DNA of 64,000 nt from Sphingopyxis jiangsuensis (GTDB lineage: Bacteria; Pseudomonadota; Alphaproteobacteria; Sphingomonadales; Sphingomonadaceae). Shown here one piece after another: positions 1-8,709 of this stretch (its first letter is position 1; every line of letters starts with the position of its first letter). The stretch covers positions 124,001 through 188,000 of the forward strand of contig NZ_JAERPO010000001.1 of assembly GCF_016734905.1 (NCBI RefSeq), given 5' to 3'. Position numbers and translations under genes: made by a program. Under the pieces are notes generated by a model that worked only from the letters and a program-made list of their open reading frames with translations, searched no databases and was not told the origin of the DNA.

Positions 1-785
1 TTCGCCTTTTCGAGCTGGATCCAGCCGTTCGCCGCGGTCTGGTCGGCGCCGCCATTGGTGCTGTCGGCCAGATATTGCGTGCCCGTCCAGCTCGATTCGA
101 CGACGTTCCAGCCATAGGCGGCGGGCTCGGTGTCGTGGACGATCAGCGCCGCCGCCGCGCCCTGCCGCGCCGCTTCTTCATATTTGTAGGTCCATCGACC
201 ATAATAGGTCATCGCGCGGCCGTTGAATTCGCCTTGCGCCTCGGGCGTCTGCCAGTCGGGATCGTTGACGAGGATGACGACCGTCTTTCCTTTTACATCG
301 ATACCGGCATAGTCGTTCCAGCCCTTTTCGGGGGCGTTGATGCCATAGCCGACAAAAACGACGTCGCTGTCCTTGACCGAAATGCTGGGTTGGACGCGAT
401 AGCTGCCCGCGACATAGTCGGCGCCATATTGCAGCGTCATCGGCGCGGCGCCGCCGGAAAAGGTGAGGGGGGTCGGATTGACCGCGGTTATCTCGACAAG
501 CGGAACGTCCTGCGTCCAGCTGCCATTGTTTCCGGGCTGAAGCCCCGCCTCCTTGAACTTCTCGATCAGCAGCGCGACGGTCTTTTCCTCGCCCGCGGTA
601 CCGGGTGAACGGCCTTCGAATTCGTCGGACGATAGCTGCCGGGTGACGTCCTGCAACGTCGAAAGCGACAGTTCGGGGACATCGACGTCGGGGATGGCGG
701 TGTTCGGATCGTCGCTTTCGGGGCTGCATGCGGCAAGCGACAACAGCGCGGCGAACGCGGTTGGGGCGGAAAAAAATCGGGGCAT
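1..785 (-). CDS. M28-family peptidase lipoprotein, N-terminal part (gene runs off the window)
   Basis: About 261 codons are visible before the left edge cuts the gene, so the C-terminal zinc-peptidase core is outside. The N-terminus is a lipoprotein signal: a short basic start, a hydrophobic stretch and a lipobox LAAC with the lipidated cysteine at residue 20. After a DDPNTAIPDVD linker come segments typical of M28 aminopeptidases (EFEGRSPGTAGE, then FVGYGINAPEKGWNDYAGID and KGKTVVILVNDPDW), the last two belonging to the protease-associated (PA) insert. It probably acts as a periplasmic or outer-membrane-anchored metallo-aminopeptidase. It is divergent from the S9 peptidase to its right, so the 200 bp between them should carry both promoters. 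The family call is from recognised motifs; the metal ligands cannot be checked here. Confidence 0.85.
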   Translation of the reverse strand, partial: MPRFFSAPTAFAALLSLAACSPESDDPNTAIPDVDVPELSLSTLQDVTRQLSSDEFEGRSPGTAGEEKTVALLIEKFKEAGLQPGNNGSWTQDVPLVEITAVNPTPLTFSGGAAPMTLQYGADYVAGSYRVQPSISVKDSDVVFVGYGINAPEKGWNDYAGIDVKGKTVVILVNDPDWQTPEAQGEFNGRAMTYYGRWTYKYEEAARQGAAAALIVHDTEPAAYGWNVVESSWTGTQYLADSTNGGADQTAANGWIQLEKA

Positions 786-990
786 TATTTGTCCTACTAT
801 CGTCCGGGGATGCACTGTTGTGCCAGCCAGCATCCATGCAGGCAAGGGTCGCATCCAGCGTGGCAGCTTTGCATATTGCGTGTGCGATTGACGCGATTAT
901 GGTGCAGCGCATGGGCGCGCGTCAACGCGACGACGGCCTTTTTTCATGAAGTTAGGCACGTTTTGAGCGGCGCCTTTCGGGGGGGTAGTG

Positions 991-2967
991 ATGCAGATTT
1001 CAAAACGCATGTTGCTGGCGTCGGCAGTTCTATTGGCGGCAGTGCCTGCGCGGGCCGACGATCAGGTCGCGGCGCTGTTCGGCGCGCGCGAACAAGTGCG
1101 CCAAGTGGCAATTTCACCCGACGGCGAGCGGCTGCTGGCGGTGCAGGCCATAAAGGGATCGGGTACGGTGGCGAGCGTCATCACCATATCGACGGGCGAC
1201 ACAAAGCCGGTACTGGTATCAAAGGGTGGCGACGAGCAGTTGCGCTACTGCGAATGGGCGCTCAACGACCGTCTTGTTTGTACCGTGTCGGTCATCAACC
1301 GCGGGACGACCGACCTGCACGGCTTTTCGCGCATGTTGGCGCTCGACGCCGACGGCCAGAACATGCAGATGCTGACCAGCCAGATGCGCTCGCGTGCTTT
1401 CGGGCAGAGCCAGTATGGCGGCGAAATTGTCGACTGGAATGATGGCGAAGGCGGCGACCGCGTGCTGATGACGCGCGTCGCGACGGGCGAATATCAGGCG
1501 GGGTCGATCCTCTCCCGGTCGGAATCGGGACTTGGCGTCGATGCGGTCGACACGCGTACGCTCAAACGTAAACTTGTCGAGCCGCCGCGGGATGGTGTCG
1601 TCGACTATATTTCCGATGGGCGCGGCACGGTCCGCATGATGGTCACCCAGCGCGAAACCAAGGATGGCTACGCCGCCGACACGCTCGACATCCTTTATCG
1701 CAAGCCGGGGAGCCGCAGCTGGGACAGGTTCGGCACCTATGTCAACGAGGCGGGGCGTGGGCGCGGCTTTTACCCGGTGGCGGTCGATCCCAATCTGAAC
1801 GTCGCCTATGGCTTTGACGATCACAACGGCCGCCAGGCGCTTTTCTCGGTTTCGCTCGACGGGAACATGACACGCAAATTGATCGCCGCGCATGATCAGG
1901 TTGACGTCGACGGCCTGATGCGGATCGGGCGCGACAACCGGGTCATCGGGACGAGCTACGCGACCGACAAGCGCTATAGCGAATTTTTCGATCCCGAACT
2001 CGGCGCGCTACGCACCGCATTGGGCAAAGCGCTGCCCGGGAATCCGTCGGTCAGCTTTGTCGATACGAGCGCTGACGAAAGCAAGATCGTCATGTGGGTA
2101 GGCAGCGACGTCGATCCCGGCGGTTATTATCTGTATGACAAGAAGACGAAACAGCTCGCCGAAATCCTGAAAAAACGCCCGCAGCTCGATCCGGGTCAAC
2201 TCGCGCGGGTCAAGGCCGTAAGCTACAAGTCGCGCGACGGCGTCGACATCCCGGCTTATCTGACCCTTCCCGCAGGATCGGATGGAAAAGATCTACCCGC
2301 CATCGTCATGCCGCACGGCGGCCCGGGTTCGCGCGACGAATGGGGTTTCGACTGGCTTCCGCAATATTATGCGATGCGGGGCTATGCCGTCCTGCAGCCC
2401 AATTTCCGTGGCTCGACCGGCTATGGTTCGCAATGGTTCCAAAAAAACGGCTTTCAGTCGTGGCCCGTCGCCATCGGCGACGTCAACGATGGTGCCAAAT
2501 GGCTGGTGTCGAGCGGTATCGCGGCGCCGGGCAAAGTCGCCGGCGTCGGTTGGTCCTATGGAGGCTATGCCGTGCTGCAATCAGGCGTGACCGAGCCGGG
2601 CCTTTTCAAGGCCATCGTGGCCATCGCCCCGGTCACCGACTTGGAGTTGCTACGCGAAGAATCGCGTAACTTTTCCAACTTCCGGCTGACCGACGCTTTC
2701 ATTGGCCGCGGTGATCATGTCGTGTCGGGTTCGCCCGCGCGCAATGTCGAAAAGATTTCGGTACCCGTCATGCTCGTTCACGGCGACTATGACCAGAATG
2801 TCAGCGTCGAACAGTCGCGGCGTATGGAAGGCCGTCTGCGCGGAGCTGGGAAGAAGGTCGAGTATCTGGAGTTCAAGGGTCTCGATCACCAGCTCGACGA
2901 CGATGTCGCGCGTACGCGAATGTTGGCCGACTCGGACAAGCTTCTGCGCGCCGCTCTCGGCCTTTGA
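991..2967 (+). CDS. secreted S9 family (prolyl oligopeptidase-type) peptidase
   Basis: A 658 aa serine peptidase. Residues 1-22 are a Sec signal peptide ending ARA. The middle (about 30-390) is a degenerate beta-propeller with repeats of the WD40-like/TolB type (AISPDGERLLAV). The C-terminal alpha/beta-hydrolase domain carries the triad: nucleophile in GWSYGG (Ser about 522), Asp about 601 in HGDYDQNVS and His about 633 in LDHQLDD. Such enzymes cleave oligopeptides in the periplasm. The ATG at 991 is preferred to the adjacent GTG at 988; GGGGGT lies a few bases upstream. It is divergent from the M28 peptidase gene, and a second S9 paralogue lies at 57811-59877. The substrate is unknown. Confidence 0.9.
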   Translation: MQISKRMLLASAVLLAAVPARADDQVAALFGAREQVRQVAISPDGERLLAVQAIKGSGTVASVITISTGDTKPVLVSKGGDEQLRYCEWALNDRLVCTVSVINRGTTDLHGFSRMLALDADGQNMQMLTSQMRSRAFGQSQYGGEIVDWNDGEGGDRVLMTRVATGEYQAGSILSRSESGLGVDAVDTRTLKRKLVEPPRDGVVDYISDGRGTVRMMVTQRETKDGYAADTLDILYRKPGSRSWDRFGTYVNEAGRGRGFYPVAVDPNLNVAYGFDDHNGRQALFSVSLDGNMTRKLIAAHDQVDVDGLMRIGRDNRVIGTSYATDKRYSEFFDPELGALRTALGKALPGNPSVSFVDTSADESKIVMWVGSDVDPGGYYLYDKKTKQLAEILKKRPQLDPGQLARVKAVSYKSRDGVDIPAYLTLPAGSDGKDLPAIVMPHGGPGSRDEWGFDWLPQYYAMRGYAVLQPNFRGSTGYGSQWFQKNGFQSWPVAIGDVNDGAKWLVSSGIAAPGKVAGVGWSYGGYAVLQSGVTEPGLFKAIVAIAPVTDLELLREESRNFSNFRLTDAFIGRGDHVVSGSPARNVEKISVPVMLVHGDYDQNVSVEQSRRMEGRLRGAGKKVEYLEFKGLDHQLDDDVARTRMLADSDKLLRAALGL

Positions 2968-2986
2968 TACGATGCACGAAACGAAA

Positions 2987-3012
2987 AGGGCGGCCCGTCG
3001 CCGGACCGCCCT
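2987..3012. terminator. bidirectional terminator hairpin between S9 peptidase and rpsD
   Basis: AGGGCGG and CCGCCCT arms enclose a GC-rich core. Read leftward (the rpsD direction) the hairpin is followed by TTTTCGTTT. It sits between two convergent genes. Confidence 0.65.
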
Positions 3013-3036
3013 CTTGTCTCTTCGCGATCGAACCGA

Positions 3037-3648
3037 TCAGCGCGAATAGAATTCGACGACCAGGTTCGGTTCCATCTTCACCGGATAGGGAACTTCATCG
3101 AGCGAGGGAACGCGCACGAAGGTCGCCTTGGTGCCGTCGACCGCGACATATTCGGGAAGGTCGCGCTCGGGAAGGCTCTGCGCTTCGGCGACGAGCGCCA
3201 TTTCCTGCGCCTTCTTGCCGAGGGTGACTTCGTCGCCCGGCTTCACGAGTCGGCTCGCGATGTTGCACTTCACGCCGTTGACATAGACGTGGCCGTGGCT
3301 GACGAGCTGGCGCGCCGAGAAGATCGTCGGGGCGAACTTTGAACGATAGACAACCGCGTCGAGGCGGCGTTCGAGCAGACCGATCAGATTCTGGCCGGTG
3401 TCGCCCTTCATCCGCGATGCTTCGAAATAATTCTTCTTGAACTGCTTTTCGGTGATGTCGCCGTAATAGCCCTTCAGCTTCTGCTTTGCGCGCAGCTGGA
3501 TGCCGAAGTCCGACATCTTGCCCTTGCGGCGCTGGCCGTGCTGGCCGGGGCCATATTCGCGGCGGTTGACCGGACTCTTCGGGCGACCCCAGATGTTTTC
3601 GCCCATCCGGCGGTCGAGTTTATACTTGGCGCTCTGGCGCTTCGACAT
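3037..3648 (-). CDS. rpsD: 30S ribosomal protein S4
   Basis: A 203 aa protein, the usual alphaproteobacterial length for S4, a primary 16S rRNA-binding protein needed for early 30S assembly and decoding fidelity. It starts [20 protein letters not shown] and has the S4 RNA-binding domain near the C-terminus ([12 protein letters not shown], then [12 protein letters not shown]). The frame stays open for 35 codons upstream, but the ATG at 3648 matches the family N-terminus and has a GGAG Shine-Dalgarno 7 bases before it. It is a single gene, as is common for rpsD in this group, with a hairpin terminator just downstream. Confidence 0.98.
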   Translation of the reverse strand: MSKRQSAKYKLDRRMGENIWGRPKSPVNRREYGPGQHGQRRKGKMSDFGIQLRAKQKLKGYYGDITEKQFKKNYFEASRMKGDTGQNLIGLLERRLDAVVYRSKFAPTIFSARQLVSHGHVYVNGVKCNIASRLVKPGDEVTLGKKAQEMALVAEAQSLPERDLPEYVAVDGTKATFVRVPSLDEVPYPVKMEPNLVVEFYSR

Positions 3649-3848
3649 AATCGTCTCCAATTTGCTATGTGCCGAAGGATTTCGGCGGTTCCCGGGTCGC
3701 ACCGCAGGAGCCGGGTCCTGCGCGACCACCGCTTCACCGGGGTGCGGGGTCAATTTGCGAAGGCGCGCGGTTAGACGGCGGCGGAGCCAAAGTCAAGTAG
3801 GGCGCCGCACGCTCGACAGCCGCGAAAAAGCCGCTAAAGGCAGCGCGC

Positions 3849-4154
3849 ATGAGCGTCAAACCCCCCGAAGCCTGCGAAACCATGACCGACGTGCGCGCGG
3901 GCGTCGATGCCGTCGACCGCGAACTGGTCGCGATTCTCGTCCGCCGCTTCGGCTATATGGATGCCGCCGCGCGCATCAAGGCCGACCGCGTTGCCGTTCG
4001 CGACGAAGCGCGCAAGGCCGAGGTGCTGGCCAACGTCGCGCGCGAAGCCGCGGCTGCGGGGCTCGACCCCGACCGGCTGCGCGCGGTGTGGAACGAGTTG
4101 GTCGAACAGTCGATCGCCCATGAATTCGAACGCTGGGACCGCGAGCGCGCCTAG
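3849..4154 (+). CDS. chorismate mutase (AroQ type II), first of two
   Basis: A 101 aa all-helical protein with the AroQ pattern: [31 protein letters not shown], then a second helix with ARKAEVLANVAREAAAAGLD and a third ending VWNELVEQSIAHEFERW. It would convert chorismate to prephenate for phenylalanine and tyrosine synthesis. A second AroQ-like gene lies at 20303-20590, so one of the two may have a special role. It stands alone on the plus strand between rpsD and the trmJ operon, with which it converges (9 bp gap). An inner ATG at 3882 (MTDVRAG) could be the true start. Confidence 0.85.
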   Translation: MSVKPPEACETMTDVRAGVDAVDRELVAILVRRFGYMDAAARIKADRVAVRDEARKAEVLANVAREAAAAGLDPDRLRAVWNELVEQSIAHEFERWDRERA

Positions 4155-4163
4155 TCCGGACCG

Positions 4164-4913
4164 TTACTCGCTCGCCGAACGTTCGGCCGATTTGCGTGCC
4201 CGGGCCAAAGTCGTGACGATGCCGTGCATCATCCGGATGTCGTTGTGGGACCAGCCGGTCTTGGTGAGCGCGGTACGCAAGGTTCGCAGCGTCGCGTCGG
4301 TCCGTTCGGGCGGGAAGAAATAGCCCGCGGCGTCGAGGTCGCGCACGAAATGCTGGACCAGCTCTTCCATCTCGCCATGCGGCGCGGGCGGGTCGAGGTC
4401 GACCGCCGGCGGCTGCGACAGCGCGGCGCCCTTTGACCATTCATAGGCGAGCAGGATCACCGCCTGCGCAAGGTTGAGCGAGCCGAATTCGGGGTTGATC
4501 GGCACGGTGACGATGCTGTGCGCGAGCGCGACGTCGTCGGTTTCGAGCCCAGAGCGTTCGGGCCCGAAGATATAGGCCGAGCGTCCTGCGGTGCCGCGCA
4601 CCTGCTGCGCGGCGGCCTCGGGCGTCAATACGGGCTTGCTCACGCCGCGCTTGCGCACTGTCGTGGCATAGATGTGGGTGCAGTCGGCGACCGCTTCGGC
4701 GAGGCTGTCGAACAGCTGCGCGCCCGCGAGGACGATGTCGGCACCCGACGCCGCCGGTCCCGCGTCGGGATTCGGCCAGCCGTCGCGCGGCGCAACGAGG
4801 CGCATTTCGGTAAGCCCGAAGTTGAGCATCGCGCGCGCCGCCTTGCCGATATTCTCACCGAGTTGCGGACGGACGAGGACGATGACGGGGGGAGGGGTTT
4901 CGGGAGCGGTCAA
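4164..4913 (-). CDS. trmJ: tRNA/rRNA 2'-O-methyltransferase, TrmH (SpoU) family, TrmJ-like
   Basis: A 249 aa SPOUT methyltransferase. N-terminal [21 protein letters not shown] is the RNA-binding start of the family. The AdoMet-binding knot motifs follow: [13 protein letters not shown] (about 140-152) and the [15 protein letters not shown] motif (about 168-182). TrmJ methylates the ribose of residue 32 in several tRNAs. The C-terminal helical tail ([21 protein letters not shown]) is also TrmJ-like. It is the last gene of a leftward operon, and its ATG overlaps the stop of nrdR by 4 bp, so the two are probably translationally coupled. Confidence 0.9.
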   Translation of the reverse strand: MTAPETPPPVIVLVRPQLGENIGKAARAMLNFGLTEMRLVAPRDGWPNPDAGPAASGADIVLAGAQLFDSLAEAVADCTHIYATTVRKRGVSKPVLTPEAAAQQVRGTAGRSAYIFGPERSGLETDDVALAHSIVTVPINPEFGSLNLAQAVILLAYEWSKGAALSQPPAVDLDPPAPHGEMEELVQHFVRDLDAAGYFFPPERTDATLRTLRTALTKTGWSHNDIRMMHGIVTTLARARKSAERSASE

Positions 4914-5374
4914 TTCTTGTGCGCCGCTTCGGTTACGCTCGATGCAAATTCCTCGAAATCCTTGGCCTCGGTGAATTCGCGATAGACGCTGGCGAAGCGG
5001 ATATAGGCGACGCTGTCGAAACCTTTCAGCGCCTCCATCACCATCGCCCCGATCTGTGCGGCCCTTACCTCATTCTCGCCCGAGGTTTCGAGCTGGCGCT
5101 GGATGCCCGACACCAGCCGCTCGATCCGCGCGCCGTCGATCGGGCGCTTGCGGCATGCGATCTGGACGCTGCGCATCAGCTTTTCGCGGTCGAAGGGTTC
5201 GCGCCGCCCGTCGGCCTTGAGCACGCCGACTTCGCGCAGCTGGATGCGCTCGAAGGTGGTGAAGCGCGCGCCGCAGTCCTCGCACTGGCGGCGGCGGCGG
5301 ATCGCAGCGCCGTCCTCGGTGGGACGGCTGTCCTTCACCTGGCTGTCTTCATGACCGCAATAGGGACAGCGCAT
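4910..5374 (-). CDS. nrdR: transcriptional repressor NrdR
   Basis: A 154 aa protein of normal NrdR length. It has a zinc ribbon with CPYC (residues 3-6) and CEDC (about 31-34), then an ATP-cone domain (about 49-139; [19 protein letters not shown]). NrdR senses adenine nucleotides and represses ribonucleotide reductase genes by binding NrdR boxes. It lies downstream of glyA, a known alphaproteobacterial neighbourhood. It overlaps trmJ by 4 bp and starts 4 bp after the stop of the small gene at 5378-5596. Confidence 0.97.
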   Translation of the reverse strand: MRCPYCGHEDSQVKDSRPTEDGAAIRRRRQCEDCGARFTTFERIQLREVGVLKADGRREPFDREKLMRSVQIACRKRPIDGARIERLVSGIQRQLETSGENEVRAAQIGAMVMEALKGFDSVAYIRFASVYREFTEAKDFEEFASSVTEAAHKN

Positions 5375-5377
5375 CGT

Positions 5378-5596
5378 TTAGCGCTTCACCCGCGTGTAAA
5401 GCGCAACCGCGGCTCCGGCGAGCAATCCGACGGGCCACGAAATGACGGGGAGGACGAGTCCCGCAGCAGCCCCGATGACGCCGCCGGTCAGTACCGTGGG
5501 GGTCGAGGGGTGTTTCATCCCCTGCTTGCCCATGGCCTTGACCTCTTCGATCGTCAGTTCGACGAGCGTCGGTTCCTCGGGGCTTTGCCGCGCCAT
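5378..5596 (-). CDS. small membrane-associated protein, unknown function (72 aa)
   Basis: Starts MARQSPEEPTLVELTIEEVK and continues with a glycine/alanine-rich hydrophobic half (VLTGGVIGAAAGLVLPVISW and VGLLAGAAVALYTRVKR), enough for two short membrane segments ending in basic residues. No family recognised. It sits in the rpiB-glyA-nrdR-trmJ operon, 4 bp from each neighbour, which supports its being expressed. The frame is open further upstream but only as antisense of glyA; the ATG at 5596 directly follows the glyA stop. Confidence 0.7.
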   Translation of the reverse strand: MARQSPEEPTLVELTIEEVKAMGKQGMKHPSTPTVLTGGVIGAAAGLVLPVISWPVGLLAGAAVALYTRVKR

Positions 5597-5600
5597 GATC

Positions 5601-6908
5601 CTATCCCTGATAGATGGGGAAGCGTTCGCAGAGCGCGCGCACGCGGCCGCGGACGTCGGCCTCGACATCGGCGTCGCCATGCTCGCCCTTGTCGCGCAGC
5701 GCCTCCAGCACGTCGGCGACCATATCGCCGATCGCTTCGAACTCGGCGATGCCGAAGCCGCGCGTCGTGCCCGCAGGCGATCCGACGCGGATGCCGCTGG
5801 TCTTGACCGGCGGCAGCGGATCGAAGGGGACGCCATTCTTGTTGCACGTGATCGCGCTGCGTTCGAGCGCCTCGTCGGCGTCGCGCCCGGTCACGCCGAG
5901 CGGGCGCAGGTCGATCAGCGCGAGGTGCGTGTCGGTGCCGCCCGCGACGACATCGGCGCCGCGTGCCTTGAGCCGGTTCGCGAGCGCCTGCGCATTGGCG
6001 ATCGTTGCCTTCGCATAATCCTTGAACTCGGGGCGCAGCGCCTCGCCAAAGGCGATCGCCTTCGCCGCGATGACGTGCATCAGCGGGCCGCCCTGCAGGC
6101 CGGGGAAGACCGCCGAATTGATGCGCTTGGCGATCGCTTCGTCATTGGTCAGGATCATGCCGCCGCGCGGACCGCGCAGCGTCTTGTGCGTCGTCGTGGT
6201 CACGACATGCGCGTGCGGCAGCGGCGACGGGTGCGCCCCGCCCGCGACGAGCCCCGCGAAATGCGCCATGTCGACCATCAGCAGCGCGCCGACATCGTCG
6301 GCAATCGCGCGGAAGCGCGCGAAATCGAGCGTGCGCGGATAGGCCGAGCCGCCCGCGATGATCAGCGAGGGGCGATGTTCCTTGGCCAGCGCCTCGACCT
6401 GGTCGAAATCGACGAGATGGTCGTCGGCGCGCACGCCATATTGAACGGCGTTGAACCATTTGCCCGACATCGCCGGCGGCGCGCCGTGCGTCAGGTGTCC
6501 GCCCGCGTCGAGGCTCATGCCGAGAATCGTCGCGCCCGGCTTGGACAGCGCGAGCATCACCGCGCCGTTCGCCTGCGCGCCAGAGTGCGGCTGGACATTG
6601 GCATAGCCGCAATCGAAAAGCTGCTTCGCGCGGTCGATCGCGAGCCGTTCGACCTCGTCCGACGGCGCGCAGCCCTGATAGTACCGGCGCCCCGGATAGC
6701 CTTCGGCATATTTGTTGGTGAAGACGCTGCCCTGCGCTTCGAGCACCGCCTTCGACACTATGTTTTCCGAAGCGATCAGCTCGATCTGATATTGCTCGCG
6801 CTCCAGCTCATGCTTCATCGCCGCCGCAACCGCGGGGTCGGTCGTGCCGACGCCGTCGGTGAAATAACCGGCCGATTTGATGGGCTTGTCGAGTGTTTCT
6901 GTGGTCAT
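5601..6908 (-). CDS. glyA: serine hydroxymethyltransferase
   Basis: A 435 aa PLP enzyme that interconverts serine and glycine with tetrahydrofolate and supplies one-carbon units. Clear family blocks: [19 protein letters not shown], the tight [17 protein letters not shown], the PLP-lysine motif [15 protein letters not shown] (Lys about 241) and [13 protein letters not shown] near the end. The length fits the family. It overlaps rpiB upstream by 4 bp and is followed after 4 bp by a small gene and then nrdR. The operon order rpiB-glyA-x-nrdR links sugar-phosphate, one-carbon and deoxynucleotide metabolism. Confidence 0.98.
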   Translation of the reverse strand: MTTETLDKPIKSAGYFTDGVGTTDPAVAAAMKHELEREQYQIELIASENIVSKAVLEAQGSVFTNKYAEGYPGRRYYQGCAPSDEVERLAIDRAKQLFDCGYANVQPHSGAQANGAVMLALSKPGATILGMSLDAGGHLTHGAPPAMSGKWFNAVQYGVRADDHLVDFDQVEALAKEHRPSLIIAGGSAYPRTLDFARFRAIADDVGALLMVDMAHFAGLVAGGAHPSPLPHAHVVTTTTHKTLRGPRGGMILTNDEAIAKRINSAVFPGLQGGPLMHVIAAKAIAFGEALRPEFKDYAKATIANAQALANRLKARGADVVAGGTDTHLALIDLRPLGVTGRDADEALERSAITCNKNGVPFDPLPPVKTSGIRVGSPAGTTRGFGIAEFEAIGDMVADVLEALRDKGEHGDADVEADVRGRVRALCERFPIYQG

Positions 6909-7369
6909 CGGCTGGTCTCCAGATGGGGAGGATTGAAGGAGGGATTGGACAATTTATCGACGCGGCGCGCGTGGCGGTCGCCCGCGAATTCGGTGGTCAG
7001 AAAAGCCGTCAGACAAGCCTTCGCCATGTCGATGCCGGTCAGCCGCGCGCCCATCGCGATGACGTTCGCATCATTATGCTCGCGCGCGAGCTTGGCCGAC
7101 AGCGGTTCGCCGACGAGCGCGCAGCGGCACGCGGGGTTGCGATTGACCGAGATCGAGATGCCGATGCCCGAACCGCACAGCGCAACGCCGCGCTCGGCGC
7201 TGCCGTCGGCGACGGCTTCGGCAAGGCGATAGCCATAATCGGGATAGTCGACGCTGTCGGGGCCATCGGTGCCGAGGTCGGCGACCTCGTGCCCCTCGCC
7301 GCGCAGCCAGTCGGCAAGGGCGGCTTTCAGCTCCCATGCGGCGTGGTCAGAGGCAATGGCGATGCGCAT
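6905..7369 (-). CDS. rpiB: ribose-5-phosphate isomerase B
   Basis: A 154 aa RpiB/LacAB-type isomerase that interconverts ribose-5-phosphate and ribulose-5-phosphate. Family marks: [19 protein letters not shown] at the start, the [14 protein letters not shown] phosphate-binding region, [15 protein letters not shown] with the catalytic Cys (about 71), and [13 protein letters not shown]. It is the first gene of the leftward operon ending in trmJ and overlaps glyA by 4 bp (ATGA). No promoter motif is convincing in the 149 bp upstream. Confidence 0.95.
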   Translation of the reverse strand: MRIAIASDHAAWELKAALADWLRGEGHEVADLGTDGPDSVDYPDYGYRLAEAVADGSAERGVALCGSGIGISISVNRNPACRCALVGEPLSAKLAREHNDANVIAMGARLTGIDMAKACLTAFLTTEFAGDRHARRVDKLSNPSFNPPHLETSR

Positions 7370-7518
7370 CGGCGCGGCTCCCGCTGTTCGTCAAGGAATC
7401 GATGTCGGCCCTTTAGGCGAAGCGCCGCGAATTGGCCATAAGCCGCGCGCGCTTTTCGACGCGATTATGTCACAAAGCCGATTTGACCGCCACAGGTGCG
7501 CGCCCTAGAGCGCGCGAT

Positions 7519-7683
7519 ATGGGTGACCTTTTGCTCTCGATCGTGATGCTCGGCGGAATCGCATTGCTCGGCGGGGCGGTGTTCGTATTCCGGTCGGGCG
7601 ACCGGCGCCGCGCGCTGCTGATGCTGGTTGCCGCGCTGGTGATGTTCGCCAACGTCGCGATCTGGCTGGTGCCGGTGAAATAG
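7519..7683 (+). CDS. small two-helix membrane protein, unknown function (54 aa)
   Basis: Reads MGDLLLSIVMLGGIALLGGA, a short RSGDRRR loop, and a second hydrophobic helix (ALLMLVAALVMFANVAIWLV). This fits a double-pass inner-membrane protein with a positively charged loop. No family recognised. The nearest upstream stop and the ATG at 7519 support this start; the longer frame has no sense upstream. It stands alone, with a dispersed palindrome starting 5 bp after its stop. Confidence 0.6.
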   Translation: MGDLLLSIVMLGGIALLGGAVFVFRSGDRRRALLMLVAALVMFANVAIWLVPVK

Positions 7684-7688
7684 CACTT

Positions 7689-7781
7689 CGTCATTGCGAG
7701 CGCAGCGAAGCAATCTCCAGCCATCGGCGTGAACTGCCGCATGCTGGAGATCGCTTCGTCGCTTCGCTCCTCGCGATGACG
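7689..7781. repeat. dispersed palindrome, CGTCATTGCGAG family, copy 1
   Basis: Left arm CGTCATTGCGAGCGCAGCG plus CAATCTCCAGC; right arm GCTGGAGATCG and TCCTCGCGATGACG. Related copies are at 31834-31937 and 42671-42789. It lies between two convergent genes, so it may also end transcription. Confidence 0.8.
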
Positions 7782-7784
7782 GGT

Positions 7785-8441
7785 TTAGCGGATCGGCGAA
7801 TCGGGCGCGAGCCGCATATCCAGATAATTGTCGAGCGACTTCATCAACTGCTCGAGCTCATGTTCGAAGAAATGGTTCGCGCGCGGGATTTCGTCGTGGT
7901 GGATCGTGATGCCCTTTTGCGTGCGCAGCTTGTCGACCAGCTTTTGCACAGCGGCCGGCGGCACGATCTCGTCCTGCCCGCCCGCGACGATGATGCCCGA
8001 CGAGGGGCAGGGGGCGAGGAAGCTGAAATCATACATGTTCGCCGGCGGCGCGACCGACAGGAAGCCGCGAATTTCGGGGCGGCGCATCAGCAGCTGCATC
8101 CCGATCCACGCGCCGAAGCTGAAGCCCGCGACCCACGTCGTCTGCGCCTCGGGATGGATCGACTGCACCCAGTCGAGCGCCGAGGCGGCGTCGGACAGTT
8201 CGCCGATGCCATTGTCGAAGGTGCCCTGGCTGCGTCCGACTCCGCGAAAATTGAAGCGCAGCACGGCAAAGCCGCGCGCGACAAAGCTCTTGTACATCGC
8301 CTGCGTGATACGGTCGTTCATCGTGCCGCCGCCCTGCGGGTGCGGATGCAGGATCAGGGCGACAGGTGCGCGCGGACGCGGCGGCGGAGAGAAACGGCCT
8401 TCGATGCGGCCCTCGGGGCCGGGAAAAATGACGTCGGGCAT
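7785..8441 (-). CDS. alpha/beta hydrolase
   Basis: A 218 aa cytoplasmic serine hydrolase of the small dienelactone-hydrolase-like type. The oxyanion region is LHPHPQGGGTMND (about 31-43), the nucleophile elbow is GFSFGAW (Ser about 107), Asp is in GGQDEIVPP (about 155) and His in RANHFFEH (about 189). The substrate cannot be told from sequence. It is divergent from the cysteine desulfurase gene, with a palindromic repeat between them. Confidence 0.85.
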   Translation of the reverse strand: MPDVIFPGPEGRIEGRFSPPPRPRAPVALILHPHPQGGGTMNDRITQAMYKSFVARGFAVLRFNFRGVGRSQGTFDNGIGELSDAASALDWVQSIHPEAQTTWVAGFSFGAWIGMQLLMRRPEIRGFLSVAPPANMYDFSFLAPCPSSGIIVAGGQDEIVPPAAVQKLVDKLRTQKGITIHHDEIPRANHFFEHELEQLMKSLDNYLDMRLAPDSPIR

Positions 8442-8592
8442 TGGGGCACCTTCATGATCTGAGGCTTGTCACCGATTCGCCGAGGCGGCGGGGTGGCGGA
8501 GCGAAGATGGCGCCTATATAGAAAATAGGTCTCAACATGCAACTTTTGCGAATCGTTCGCAAAAAGGGGCCGGGAGAGCCGTTTGACTCTTT

Positions 8593-8668
8593 CGTCACCC
8601 CGGACTCGATCCGGGGTCCATTCTTCCAGCGCTGCGTGAATGGACCCCGGATCGAGTCCGCGGTGACG
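8593..8668. repeat. dispersed palindrome, CGTCACCCC/GGTGACG family
   Basis: CGTCACCCCGGACTCGATCC pairs with GGATCGAGTCCGCGGTGACG around a loop. Same family as 10178-10253 and 19502-19573. It lies in the promoter-side gap between divergent genes. Confidence 0.85.
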
Positions 8669-8709
8669 GGGAGGGGAAGCGGCTCGACACTGGCGGGATT
8701 AGCAGGCAG

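Noticed and set aside
3649..3753. 35-residue extension of S4
   Set aside because: Homologues start at MSKR and a Shine-Dalgarno is placed for 3648.
5442..7232. 596-codon plus-strand frame
   Set aside because: Antisense of glyA and rpiB; no coherent domain.
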